A program made the position numbers and the translations under genes. The notes below the pieces were generated by a model, which ran no database searches, was not told the origin of the DNA, and was given only the letters and a program-made list of their open reading frames with translations. Shown piece after piece: positions 9,356 to 21,144 of a stretch of 64,000 nt of DNA. The stretch comes from G963665925 sp050596425 (GTDB taxonomy: Bacteria; Bacillota; Clostridia; Peptostreptococcales; Acidaminobacteraceae), in NCBI RefSeq assembly GCF_050596425.1, contig NZ_CP192292.1, positions 3,534,001 through 3,598,000 on the forward strand, in the 5' to 3' direction. How positions within the stretch are numbered: position 1 is the stretch's first letter; each line of letters begins with the position of its first letter.

Positions 9356-10321
9356 GTGAAAAAAATCCAATCCATAGTGCTCGAAAACTTTAAATATCCC
9401 GAAATCTTAAAACCTTTTATTCCTGTTGATGACTTCATACTTTTTGATATCGAAACAACTGGTCTTAGCCATTCAAAAAGTCACGTCATCCTTATTGGTT
9501 ACATTATATATGATGGAACAAACTTTGTACTGACTCAATTGTTCTGTGAAAACAGAAATGAAGAGAAAGAACTTCTATTGGCCTTTCAAAAGGCCCTCAT
9601 GAGCAAGAAATATTATATCACATATAATGGTCGAGCTTTTGATCTTCCTTACACCAACAGTCGTTTCAATCACTTATCCATCGATTATATGATGCCCAAG
9701 TCAAACAACCTTGATATCATGCGTCTAGTTAAGCATAATAAAGACTATTTCAATTTTCAAGATTTTAAATTGAAAACAGTGGAAAAATTTCTTGGCATTG
9801 AACGTGAAGACACAATAAGTGGCAAGGAAAGTGTTGAACTCTATGAACTTTATGAAAAAACAAAAGATCCTGATTTAGAAAAGAAAATTCTCTTACACAA
9901 TTATGAAGATATTCTCTATCTCATGGAGTGTTTATCTATTGTGAATCATGTCCACCCCGATACACTTTATATGGAATGTCCATTGAGTATTTCTACGCAA
10001 AAAGGCCATCTGTATATAAAAGATATGACAGTCAAAGGAGACAAACTTTCTGTATTCTTCTATGCCCCAGAATTCGCTTCACAGGACTATTATGACTATC
10101 ATAGTATCATTACCTGGGCTTATGATCACAAAGAGCTCACGCTAGAAATCACATGCCCGCTATTCACTCTAGATGTCAATGGTGATGCCTTTCAATTCGT
10201 AGATGTTGATTTGCTTGAATTAGAAAATCAGAGTTTTAATCAACTGCCTTACGCGGTGAAAACATCCTATCTCATGACCCACACAAAAAAATCCTCTTCA
10301 AGAACATATATTTATTTATGA
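9356..10321 (+). CDS. RNase H-fold exonuclease-like protein (YprB family)
   Basis: This 321-residue protein carries DEDD-type 3'-5' exonuclease motifs: FDIETTGL near residue 31, YNGRAFDLPY near 93 and HNYEDILYL near 183. The spacing and the long C-terminal extension (about 110 residues, no recognised domain) resemble the YprB/RNase_H_2 group rather than DnaQ. The GTG start at 9356 is preceded by AAGGAGG 8 nt upstream. It is transcribed divergently from the SpmA-like operon and is followed by its own terminator. Probably a nucleic-acid processing enzyme; the substrate cannot be told from sequence. Confidence 0.8.
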   Translation: MKKIQSIVLENFKYPEILKPFIPVDDFILFDIETTGLSHSKSHVILIGYIIYDGTNFVLTQLFCENRNEEKELLLAFQKALMSKKYYITYNGRAFDLPYTNSRFNHLSIDYMMPKSNNLDIMRLVKHNKDYFNFQDFKLKTVEKFLGIEREDTISGKESVELYELYEKTKDPDLEKKILLHNYEDILYLMECLSIVNHVHPDTLYMECPLSISTQKGHLYIKDMTVKGDKLSVFFYAPEFASQDYYDYHSIITWAYDHKELTLEITCPLFTLDVNGDAFQFVDVDLLELENQSFNQLPYAVKTSYLMTHTKKSSSRTYIYL

Positions 10322-10407
10322 AGCGTTTACTTCATGATCATATGCTATGATTTAGCTTCATTTAGCATAACATATAAAATTCATAAGAGGCATTGTTAAT
10401 ACGACAA

Positions 10408-10436
10408 AAGACAGTTTTATGAACTGTCTTTTTTTC
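10408..10436 (+). terminator. Intrinsic terminator after the YprB-like gene
   Basis: A 9-bp stem (AAGACAGTT/AACTGTCTT) with a 5-nt loop is followed by a run of Ts. Confidence 0.88.
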
Positions 10437-10511
10437 ATTCATTTTACATCATTCATTTTACGTCGTTGCTTTAACGCTTCTGACAAACCAATGCAATTAA
10501 ATATGGACATG

Positions 10512-10535
10512 AAAAAACCATCCTTAATTGGATGG
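10512..10535 (-). terminator. Intrinsic terminator of the rRNA/tRNA operon
   Basis: CCATCC-AATTAA-GGATGG followed by six Ts on the minus strand lies 13 nt after the last tRNA (Phe). It closes the 7-kb stable-RNA transcription unit. Confidence 0.9.
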
Positions 10536-10547
10536 CCTACGTTCGGT

Positions 10548-10623
10548 TGGTGCCCAGAGGCGGAATCGAACCACCGACACGGGGATTTTCAGTCCCCTGC
10601 TCTACCGACTGAGCTATCTGGGC
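10548..10623 (-). tRNA. tRNA-Phe (GAA)
   Basis: A complete cloverleaf with acceptor GCCCAGA/TCTGGGC, anticodon loop CTGAAAA and encoded CCA. It is the last gene of the array. Confidence 0.97.
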
Positions 10624-10633
10624 AAATATTGTT

Positions 10634-10710
<77 letters not shown>

Positions 10711-10729
10711 ACTTGTTTACAGTGGATAA

Positions 10730-10806
<77 letters not shown>

Positions 10807-10839
10807 ATATGGAGTAAAACAGTTCTTACAAAATAAAAA

Positions 10840-10915
10840 TGGCAGGGGTGAAAGGACTTGAACCCTCGGCACGCGGTTTTGGAGACCGCTGCTCTACCAA
10901 CTGAGCTACACCCCT
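10840..10915 (-). tRNA. tRNA-Trp (CCA)
   Basis: Acceptor AGGGGTG/CACCCCT, anticodon loop CTCCAAA, discriminator G and encoded CCA. Confidence 0.97.
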
Positions 10916-10942
10916 ACATCTAAAACAAAACATATTCAAATC

Positions 10943-11019
10943 TGGTGGGCCTTCAGGGATTCGAACCCCGGACCGTCCGGTTATGAGCCGGAAGCTCTAA
11001 CCAACTGAGCTAAAGGCCC
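10943..11019 (-). tRNA. tRNA-Ile2 (CAT, predicted lysidine-modified)
   Basis: The anticodon is CAT, but the body is not methionine-like. D-arm and anticodon arm (CGGCTCATAACCG) match what I recall of Bacillus tRNA-Ile with the k2C anticodon, and the acceptor GGGCCTT is close to it. I therefore call it the AUA-reading isoleucine tRNA, a substrate of TilS. The other two CAT tRNAs in the array fit elongator and initiator methionine. Confidence 0.82.
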
Positions 11020-11041
11020 CAATAGGGAATTCTTTAATAGA

Positions 11042-11132
11042 TGGCGGAGAAGGAGGGATTTGAACCCTCGCGACGCGTAAACGCCCTACTCCCTTAGCAG
11101 GGGAGCCTCTTCAGCCACTTGAGTACTTCTCC
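11042..11132 (-). tRNA. tRNA-Ser (GCT)
   Basis: A 91-nt class II tRNA with a long variable arm, acceptor GGAGAAG, anticodon loop CTGCTAA and encoded CCA. Confidence 0.96.
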
Positions 11133-11138
11133 GTCTAT

Positions 11139-11227
11139 TGGCGGAGAGGGTGGGATTCGAACCCACGTGGGCTTTCACCCTAACGGTTTTCAAGACCGCC
11201 CCGTTATGACCACTTCGGTACCTCTCC
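11139..11227 (-). tRNA. tRNA-Ser (TGA)
   Basis: An 89-nt class II tRNA with a long variable arm, acceptor GGAGAGG, anticodon loop CTTGAAA and encoded CCA. Confidence 0.96.
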
Positions 11228-11232
11228 TAGTA

Positions 11233-11308
11233 TGGTGACCCATCTGCGACTCGAACGCAGGACACCCTGATTAAAAGTCAGGTGCTCTACCGACTGAGCT
11301 AATGGGTC
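11233..11308 (-). tRNA. tRNA-Lys (TTT)
   Basis: Acceptor GACCCAT, anticodon loop CTTTTAA, encoded CCA. Confidence 0.97.
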
Positions 11309-11312
11309 ATGT

Positions 11313-11388
11313 TGGCTGGGGATACAGGACTCGAACCTGTGGATGACGGAGTCAAAGTCCGCTGCCTTACCGACTTGGCTAATCCCCA
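11313..11388 (-). tRNA. tRNA-Gln (TTG)
   Basis: Acceptor TGGGGAT, anticodon loop CTTTGAC, discriminator G, encoded CCA. Confidence 0.97.
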
Positions 11389-11393
11389 AAATC

Positions 11394-11478
11394 TGGTGGT
11401 GGGAGAAGGATTCGAACCTTCGAAGACTCAGTCAACGGATTTACAGTCCGCCCCCTTTGGCCACTCGGGAACCCCACC
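11394..11478 (-). tRNA. tRNA-Tyr (GTA)
   Basis: An 85-nt class II tRNA with a long variable arm, anticodon loop CTGTAAA and encoded CCA. Confidence 0.97.
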
Positions 11479-11501
11479 ATTTATATTCAAATACACTCGC
11501 A

Positions 11502-11585
11502 TTTCTTCGCCTTTCATCCTTCTTCAGTCAGTTGCGTACCTTTGTACGCGTCCTTCTTCATCAGGCTGACGCCTTGATCTGCTTG
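11502..11585 (-). repeat. Spacer element shared with the 16S-23S spacer (copy 1)
   Basis: The 200-bp gap between tRNA-Tyr and tRNA-Thr contains CAGTCAGTTGCGTA, then a few bases, then TACGCG, forming a small hairpin. The same core with similar flanks recurs in the 16S-23S spacer at about 15765-15850. No tRNA or ORF is visible here. Confidence 0.55.
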
Positions 11586-11677
11586 TGTTTTTAAATCTAA
11601 ATTAATTCATTTGTTTATTAGTTCAATATGTACTATAAACTTTAAAACCTTAGTGTTTCATCACCATTTAAATTAAA

Positions 11678-11753
<76 letters not shown>

Positions 11754-11761
11754 CCATAAAA

Positions 11762-11838
11762 TGGCGACCCAGAAGAGACTCGAACTCTCGACCTCCAGCG
11801 TGACAGGCTGGCGTTCTAACCAACTGAACTACTGGGCC
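11762..11838 (-). tRNA. tRNA-Asp (GTC)
   Basis: Acceptor GGCCCAG with one G-U pair, anticodon loop CTGTCAC, discriminator G, encoded CCA. Confidence 0.97.
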
Positions 11839-11842
11839 ATAA

Positions 11843-11918
11843 TGGTGGGAGTAATAGGGCTCGAACCTATGACCCTCTGCTTGTAAGGCAGATGCTCTCC
11901 CAGCTGAGCTATACTCCC
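11843..11918 (-). tRNA. tRNA-Val (TAC)
   Basis: Acceptor GGGAGTA, anticodon loop CTTACAA, encoded CCA. Confidence 0.97.
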
Positions 11919-12008
11919 ATTTTATAATTAAATATGCTAAGCATTTTTAATTCAAAATCATCATTTACTACTGGAATTTCTTTATTCATTTTCTTTTAAG
12001 AAAATAAG

Positions 12009-12083
12009 TGGTGACCCCTAGGGGATTCGAACCCCTGTTACCGCCGTGAAAGGGCGGTGTCTTAACCACTTGACCAAGGGGCC
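12009..12083 (-). tRNA. tRNA-Glu (TTC)
   Basis: Acceptor GGCCCCT, anticodon loop CTTTCAC, encoded CCA. Confidence 0.97.
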
Positions 12084-12095
12084 ATGTTAAGTAAA

Positions 12096-12172
12096 TGGTA
12101 GCGGCGAGTGGACTCGAACCACCGACCTTTCGGGTATGAACCGAACGCTCTAGCCAACTAAGCTACGCCGCC
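12096..12172 (-). tRNA. tRNA-Met (CAT, elongator)
   Basis: Acceptor GGCGGCG/CGCCGCT and the anticodon arm CGGTTCATACCCG resemble the Bacillus elongator methionine tRNA. CCA is encoded. Confidence 0.93.
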
Positions 12173-12225
12173 AAATATAAGTAGAACTGAAAATTTCTCC
12201 ACCTCTACAAGTTGTACTGTTTTAA

Positions 12226-12301
<76 letters not shown>

Positions 12302-12321
12302 TCATATATGTGTTGTTAAAT

Positions 12322-12396
12322 TGGCTCCAAGGGTGGGACTCGAACCCACAGCCTACCGGTTAACAGCCGGTTGCTCCACCATTGAGCTACCTTGGA
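12322..12396 (-). tRNA. tRNA-Asn (GTT)
   Basis: Acceptor TCCAAGG, anticodon loop CTGTTAA, discriminator G, encoded CCA. It is the first tRNA after 5S. Confidence 0.97.
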
Positions 12397-12461
12397 ACAT
12401 TGGCTCAATCCCCACTTAAGGCAGGAAGCACATCGCGCTTTAGCGATAAGTGTTAAATGAA

Positions 12462-12579
12462 ACCGGCGACGACCTACTCTCCCAGGCGGCTGCCCGCCAA
12501 GTACCATCGGCGCTGAGGAGCTTAACTGCTGTGTTCGGAATGGGAACAGGTGTGGCCTCCTCGCCATCATCACCGGATT
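12462..12579 (-). rRNA. rrf: 5S ribosomal RNA
   Basis: The conserved core CCGAACACAGCAGTTAAG and complementary ends TCCGGTG...GTCGTCGCCGG identify 5S rRNA. Boundaries are good to a few bases. It lies about 250 nt after 23S, with its own strong upstream promoter (12632-12660). Confidence 0.96.
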
Positions 12580-12631
12580 TCATTGTTTCAATCTGTCTCA
12601 GAATTCGGTAGAACTCTTAACGACAAGATTA

Positions 12632-12660
12632 ATTTTAGCAGAACCACTTTAGTTTGTCAA
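12632..12660 (-). promoter_or_regulatory. Strong sigma-A promoter in the 23S-5S spacer
   Basis: A consensus -35 TTGACA (12660-12655) and -10 TAAAAT (12637-12632) are separated by exactly 17 bp, about 50 bp upstream of 5S. It could drive 5S plus the 17 tRNAs independently of 16S-23S. Confidence 0.78.
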
Positions 12661-12759
12661 TGCTTTTTTGAGATTTTCTTGCTTTTTTAAAGCATTTTTA
12701 CAAATCATCAAAGCATTAGAAAGTTCAGATAATTCTGCCAAGATATGAGCTTTTTCATA

Positions 12760-12796
12760 CCTTCAAAACTGCACATGATAATATTTTAGAAGATTT
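12760..12796 (-). other. 23S rRNA processing stem, 3' arm
   Basis: CCTTCAAAACTGCACATGA on the plus strand here is complementary, with two mismatches over 19 nt, to 16005-16023 upstream of 23S; weaker pairing extends to about 33 nt. Such flanking arms form the RNase III-type stalk that excises pre-23S. Confidence 0.75.
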
Positions 12797-12827
12797 GTTT
12801 CACTAGGAATGACTCAAAATCTATATT

Positions 12828-15739
<2,912 letters not shown>

Positions 15740-15764
15740 ATTTTTAATCGCACATGCATCTTCC

Positions 15765-15850
15765 TGCTCTTCGTTGCTGGTCATCGCTCAGTCAGTTGCG
15801 TATGTTATACGCGCCTTTCTTCACTCTGCCCGCACCTCGATCAGAAAGCG
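15765..15850 (-). repeat. Spacer element shared with the tRNA array (copy 2)
   Basis: CAGTCAGTTGCGTA plus TACGCG form a hairpin core, with CTTTCTTCA and GATC flanks in the same order as copy 1 near 11502-11585. By eye the similarity outside the core is only moderate. Confidence 0.55.
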
Positions 15851-16056
15851 CCTGAGCGCTTAATAACTGTTCTCTTGATATTAATCAATGAGTAATTATT
15901 CGAGTTTGAGTTTTGTTTACCTCAGTGAAACTGTATCTTCCCTTAATTCTCAAAACTTAGTTTTAATTATCTTGGTTTGATACGTTTTCGTCTTCTAATT
16001 TATTTCATATGCAGTTTTCAAGGTTCGAAATTTGCTCAGAGAAACTCTAGTCTCTC

Positions 16057-16074
16057 AAAATTAAACAGTATAGA
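16057..16074 (-). other. 16S rRNA processing stem, 3' arm
   Basis: AAAATTAAACAGTATAGA here is the exact reverse complement of 17752-17769 upstream of 16S. The 18-bp perfect pairing brackets 16S and would be the pre-16S stalk. Confidence 0.85.
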
Positions 16075-16080
16075 TATACG

Positions 16081-17622
<1,542 letters not shown>

Positions 17623-17751
17623 AATGTTTCAAATTGTTTTGTCCGTCTCAGATATGCTGACTAATTATTGTTATCATTATATCCGTTTCGAATCAATTGT
17701 TTTGCATCTAGACCTTGTCTTGATGCGGTAAAGAATTGAACGTGTTATAAT

Positions 17752-17778
17752 TCTATACTGTTTAATTTTCAAAGACCA
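17752..17778 (-). promoter_or_regulatory. boxA-like antitermination site and 16S processing stem, 5' arm
   Basis: On the minus strand GGTCTTTGAAAATTAAACAG resembles Gram-positive rRNA boxA/leader sequences. 17752-17769 pairs perfectly with 16057-16074. Confidence 0.7.
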
Positions 17779-17824
17779 AATGTTTCCTTTTTTGTTAGCC
17801 GCTCTTGTTGTCAGCGACTTAATC

Positions 17825-17854
17825 ATCTTAACATTTCATCGTGTCGTTTGTCAA
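17825..17854 (-). promoter_or_regulatory. rRNA operon promoter P2
   Basis: TTGACA (17854-17849) and TAAGAT (17830-17825) are 18 bp apart, about 200 bp upstream of 16S. Confidence 0.72.
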
Positions 17855-17937
17855 GAAGTTTTTTCAACTTTCTTTTCAGTTGCGTGCTCTGCGTGATCTC
17901 TCTCGAGTCGTTCGCACCAGCTCGTGACGACTTAGTT

Positions 17938-17967
17938 ATAGTAACACTTAAAGCGTATAAGTGTCAA
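17938..17967 (-). promoter_or_regulatory. rRNA operon promoter P1
   Basis: TTGACA (17967-17962) and TACTAT (17943-17938) are 18 bp apart. It forms a tandem pair with P2, as is common for rrn operons. The stretch from 17968 to about 18330 shows no gene or clear signal. Confidence 0.68.
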
Positions 17968-18331
17968 CAGAAAATCTAGGTTTTTTTCCGGATAGATTAA
18001 AGTAAAACTGTTTTAAGTTTTCTGACATCATCTTTCTTCATTAAAGAGTGCCATCCTGGGTCATTTTCCAGTTCCTTTTTTTCCAGTTTAATATACAAAT
18101 AAAGCGTCATTCACCGAGCCAATAAAGGCTCTGCCCTGCTTCTTTGACCAATATATATGTTCGGAAGACCTTGTTTTAGCCGATTATTTTGTCTGAATCC
18201 CCTTCCTTTTTAATGCTTGCCCTTCGTCTCAATGCCTAAAATAGATCTGTAGATCTCTTTTTTACTAATGCGATTTACATAAAAATATCATCCAGAGTGT
18301 TTTAATACACTAAAAAGATCTTCTTATGAAC

Positions 18332-18377
18332 AGAAAAAGAACTGGACTGTAGACAACTACATACCCAGTTCTTTTTT
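18332..18377. terminator. Bidirectional intrinsic terminator after the 18413 gene
   Basis: AAGAACTGG/CCAGTTCTT arms (18337-18345, 18365-18373) with an inner CTGTAG/CTACA stem have T-runs on both strands. Confidence 0.85.
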
Positions 18378-18412
18378 AAATCAACATTATTTCCATAAAA
18401 TTTAGAGTGTTT

Positions 18413-18802
18413 TTATGCCAGTGTTTCAACACGAGACAAGAAGTAATCCTTGTTTTGAATTTCATAAATACCATACTTGAAATGGTAACGTTTCGTAGCA
18501 AGAACTTCTTCACCGTTTCTTTCAAACAGATACCCTCTGCCATATGCCTGCACAAATGTCCATCCCATCTGGTCCATCTTGTCAAAGAATACATCATCTG
18601 ATGTATCTTTTCTAACAATATACATTAAGGATTTTTGAGACACACTGGCAATATCTTTTTTGTCTTTTTCAAGCTTGAACACACCCACAAGCAAATCTAA
18701 GAGTTTGAGTTCATAATAGACCTTAAGAATTATCGCCACCGACATTAGAACCAGTGCAATTCTGAGTATTCTCTTCACGTTCCTAGAATCATTACAACAC
18801 AT
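18413..18802 (-). CDS. Small single-pass membrane protein of unknown function
   Basis: I do not recognise this 129-residue protein. The start is ATG 18802, with a perfect GGAGGTGAT ribosome binding site; the longer frame to 18817 would place that site inside the gene. One hydrophobic helix (ILRIALVLMSVAIIL, about residues 12-27) follows a short positive N-terminus, so the C-terminal 95 residues could lie either side. The soluble part has a lysine/aspartate-rich segment and a compact C-terminal half (WTFVQAYGRGYLFERNGEEV) that looks like a small alpha/beta fold. Two cysteines sit next to each other at the N-terminus (MCCN). It stands alone between the rRNA operon and the topoisomerase genes. 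Confidence 0.7.
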   Translation of the reverse strand: MCCNDSRNVKRILRIALVLMSVAIILKVYYELKLLDLLVGVFKLEKDKKDIASVSQKSLMYIVRKDTSDDVFFDKMDQMGWTFVQAYGRGYLFERNGEEVLATKRYHFKYGIYEIQNKDYFLSRVETLA

Positions 18803-18886
18803 ACCAATCACCTCCATGATTCTTCTCTAAAGAATACATTCTATACACCTCTTGCATTTCCTTCATTTTTTTATACCTTAGGTGCA

Positions 18887-18933
18887 AAAGAGCGTGTTAC
18901 ATATATACCTCTTTGGCACACATATAACACGCT
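18887..18933 (-). terminator. Intrinsic terminator after the topoisomerase pair
   Basis: AGCGTGTTA/TAACACGCT arms with a long loop are followed by CTTTT on the minus strand. It is a longer-loop hairpin than usual. Confidence 0.6.
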
Positions 18934-18938
18934 TTCAA

Positions 18939-21134
18939 TTACTTTTTATTGGCTAATCGTTCAAGAAGGTATGTTCTTTCTATCATATCCACTTCTTTGC
19001 CTGACATCGGAAGCTTTTTAATTAGGAATCTATCTAAGTCTTCCATTTCAAGTTCATCAGGCATATAGCAACCAACAATCGTACTGCCCTTTTTCATTCG
19101 AACTGTTTGAACGCCTCTAGAGTTCTTAGTGGCTTTTTCTGGTATCAGTTCAGTTGGAACCATTGCCAGCCTATACTCATCCGGGGAGTTATATCGAATA
19201 AGCACACAGTTCGTATCTTCAGAAATATAGAACATTCGCACAAGTTGCCCAAAATCAGAATAAGCCTTAACAAGCTTTTTCCTATTTGTTTTCGTTTCAT
19301 AGCTTTTTACAGGAACCTTTGCAATTTTACCATTATCAAAGACATAAACCATGTGTCCATCAAAAGTAGATGCCAGGACCACATACTGTATGAGCTCATC
19401 ATCTTCCATTTCAAGTATATTGGGAAGATAAACCCCTAAACTGCTGGCCTTATGATCATCAATTTCATGAAGTTTCATCTTATAGACGTTATGCTTATTA
19501 GAGAAGAAAAGCATTTCATCCTTATTGCTGCCCTCTAACTCCTGAACAATAACGTCATCATCCTTCAACTTATGGTTCCCGCTTGCTCGTAGTGAGGCCA
19601 GCGAAATTTTCTTGAAATAGTTGTGGTCTGTGAAAAACACTTTTAAGTTATATTCCGGAATCATTTGCTCGTCATCATGCTGAATAACATCATCGGGATC
19701 AATGATTCTGGTCTTTCTTGGTTTTGCATAAGTTTTTGAAACTTGCTTGAGTTCATTTTTTATTCTTTCCTTGATTTTTTCTTCATCGGAAAGCATATTT
19801 TGAAGCTCATCGCGCTCTTTGACAAGTGAAGCAATTTCACTCGTTCTTTTGAGAATGTATTCCTTATTAATATTTCTCAATTTAATGTCTGCAACATACT
19901 CTGCTTGTATTTCATCAATTTCAAAATACGACATTAAGTTGGGCACAACCATTTTTTCTTGCTCTGTTTCACGAATGATTGAAATGGCTTTGTCAATATC
20001 AAGAATAACCTTTTCAAGACCGCGTAGAAGGTGAAGTCTTTGATCCAGTTTTTCAATATCAAAAGCCAGTTGTCTTTTAATACAGTCTATGCGGAAATCA
20101 AGCCAGGCATCCAGAATCCCTTTTATCCCTAAAACTTGAGGTTGTCCCTTCACAAGAATATTGAAATTACATGAGAAACTGTCTTCAAGAGGTGTATACC
20201 GATACAGTTTTGCCATCAGCTTATCTGCATCCGCTCCCCGCTTTAAATCCATGGCGATTTTAAGACCACTTAGATCGGTTTCATCACGTATATCATTGAT
20301 TTCTCTGACCTTACCAGCTTTCACAAGATCAACGATTTTGTCAATAATCTGCTCAACAGTAGATGTATAAGGTATTTCCGTTATTTCAATACAGTTGTCT
20401 TTTTTTACATACTCGTATTTTGCACGAATTTTAAAAGACCCTGATCCTTTATCATAGATTTTTCTTAGCTTACTTCTATTATAAAGAAGTTGTCCGCCCG
20501 TTGATAAATCAGGCGCTTTCAAGTACTTGAGCATATCTATGTTTGGATTTTTCATATATGCAATTGTGGCATCACAAACTTCTTTCAAATTAAAGGAACA
20601 AATATTGCTGGCCATACCAACAGCAATCCCTTTATTGGCATTCACCAATATATTTGGAAAAGTGGTTGGCAGCAGGAGGGGTTCTTTAAGCTGACCGTCA
20701 TAATTGTCAACAAAATCCACCGTGTTTTTGTCTATGTCCTTAAAAAGCTCACCAGCAATTTTATCAAGCTTAACTTCTGTATAACGAGAGGCAGCAAAGG
20801 CCATATCACGAGATGTCGTTTTACCAAAGTTACCTTTAGAATCGATGTATGGATGAATTAAGGCATCATGACCCCTAGTTAATCGAACCAAGGTTGCATA
20901 AATGGCTTGATCCCCATGTGGATTCAGTTTCATTGTTTGACCAACCACATTGGCCGATTTGGTACGTGCTCCACTAAGAAGTCTCATTTTATACATTGTA
21001 TAAAGTAGTTTTCTATGTGATGGTTTAAACCCATCAATTTCTGGAATGGCACGAGACAGAATGACACTCATGGCATATGGCATATAATTCTGTTCGAGCG
21101 TTTCTGTTATGCCCATTGGTTGTGAGTTCGACAT
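18939..21134 (-). CDS. Type IIA DNA topoisomerase subunit A (ParC/GyrA-like, divergent)
   Basis: This is the DNA-cleaving subunit of a type IIA topoisomerase, 731 residues. The N-terminal breakage-reunion domain has NYMPYAMSVILSRAIPEIDG and the catalytic tyrosine Y118 preceded by R117 (AASRYTE). The central coiled-coil region is near residues 340-450. The C-terminal domain (about 490-731) is a reduced beta-propeller and I see no GyrA box (QRRGGKG). By family knowledge that argues against supercoiling and for a topoisomerase IV-like decatenase. It lies 10 bp after the B subunit gene, with AAGGGGTG as ribosome binding site. It differs enough from gyrase at conserved positions that a separate clade of clostridial topoisomerase is likely. 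Confidence 0.87.
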   Translation of the reverse strand: MSNSQPMGITETLEQNYMPYAMSVILSRAIPEIDGFKPSHRKLLYTMYKMRLLSGARTKSANVVGQTMKLNPHGDQAIYATLVRLTRGHDALIHPYIDSKGNFGKTTSRDMAFAASRYTEVKLDKIAGELFKDIDKNTVDFVDNYDGQLKEPLLLPTTFPNILVNANKGIAVGMASNICSFNLKEVCDATIAYMKNPNIDMLKYLKAPDLSTGGQLLYNRSKLRKIYDKGSGSFKIRAKYEYVKKDNCIEITEIPYTSTVEQIIDKIVDLVKAGKVREINDIRDETDLSGLKIAMDLKRGADADKLMAKLYRYTPLEDSFSCNFNILVKGQPQVLGIKGILDAWLDFRIDCIKRQLAFDIEKLDQRLHLLRGLEKVILDIDKAISIIRETEQEKMVVPNLMSYFEIDEIQAEYVADIKLRNINKEYILKRTSEIASLVKERDELQNMLSDEEKIKERIKNELKQVSKTYAKPRKTRIIDPDDVIQHDDEQMIPEYNLKVFFTDHNYFKKISLASLRASGNHKLKDDDVIVQELEGSNKDEMLFFSNKHNVYKMKLHEIDDHKASSLGVYLPNILEMEDDELIQYVVLASTFDGHMVYVFDNGKIAKVPVKSYETKTNRKKLVKAYSDFGQLVRMFYISEDTNCVLIRYNSPDEYRLAMVPTELIPEKATKNSRGVQTVRMKKGSTIVGCYMPDELEMEDLDRFLIKKLPMSGKEVDMIERTYLLERLANKK

Positions 21135-21144
21135 GTGTCACCCC

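Noticed and set aside
10943..11019. tRNA with CAT anticodon as elongator methionine
   Set aside because: Its arms match the lysidine-type isoleucine tRNA better, and separate elongator and initiator Met genes are present in the same array.
12690..12720. Hairpin GCTTT-AAAA-AAGC in the 23S-5S spacer as a terminator separating 23S from 5S
   Set aside because: The stem is A-T poor in stability and is followed by AGAAAATC rather than a T-run.
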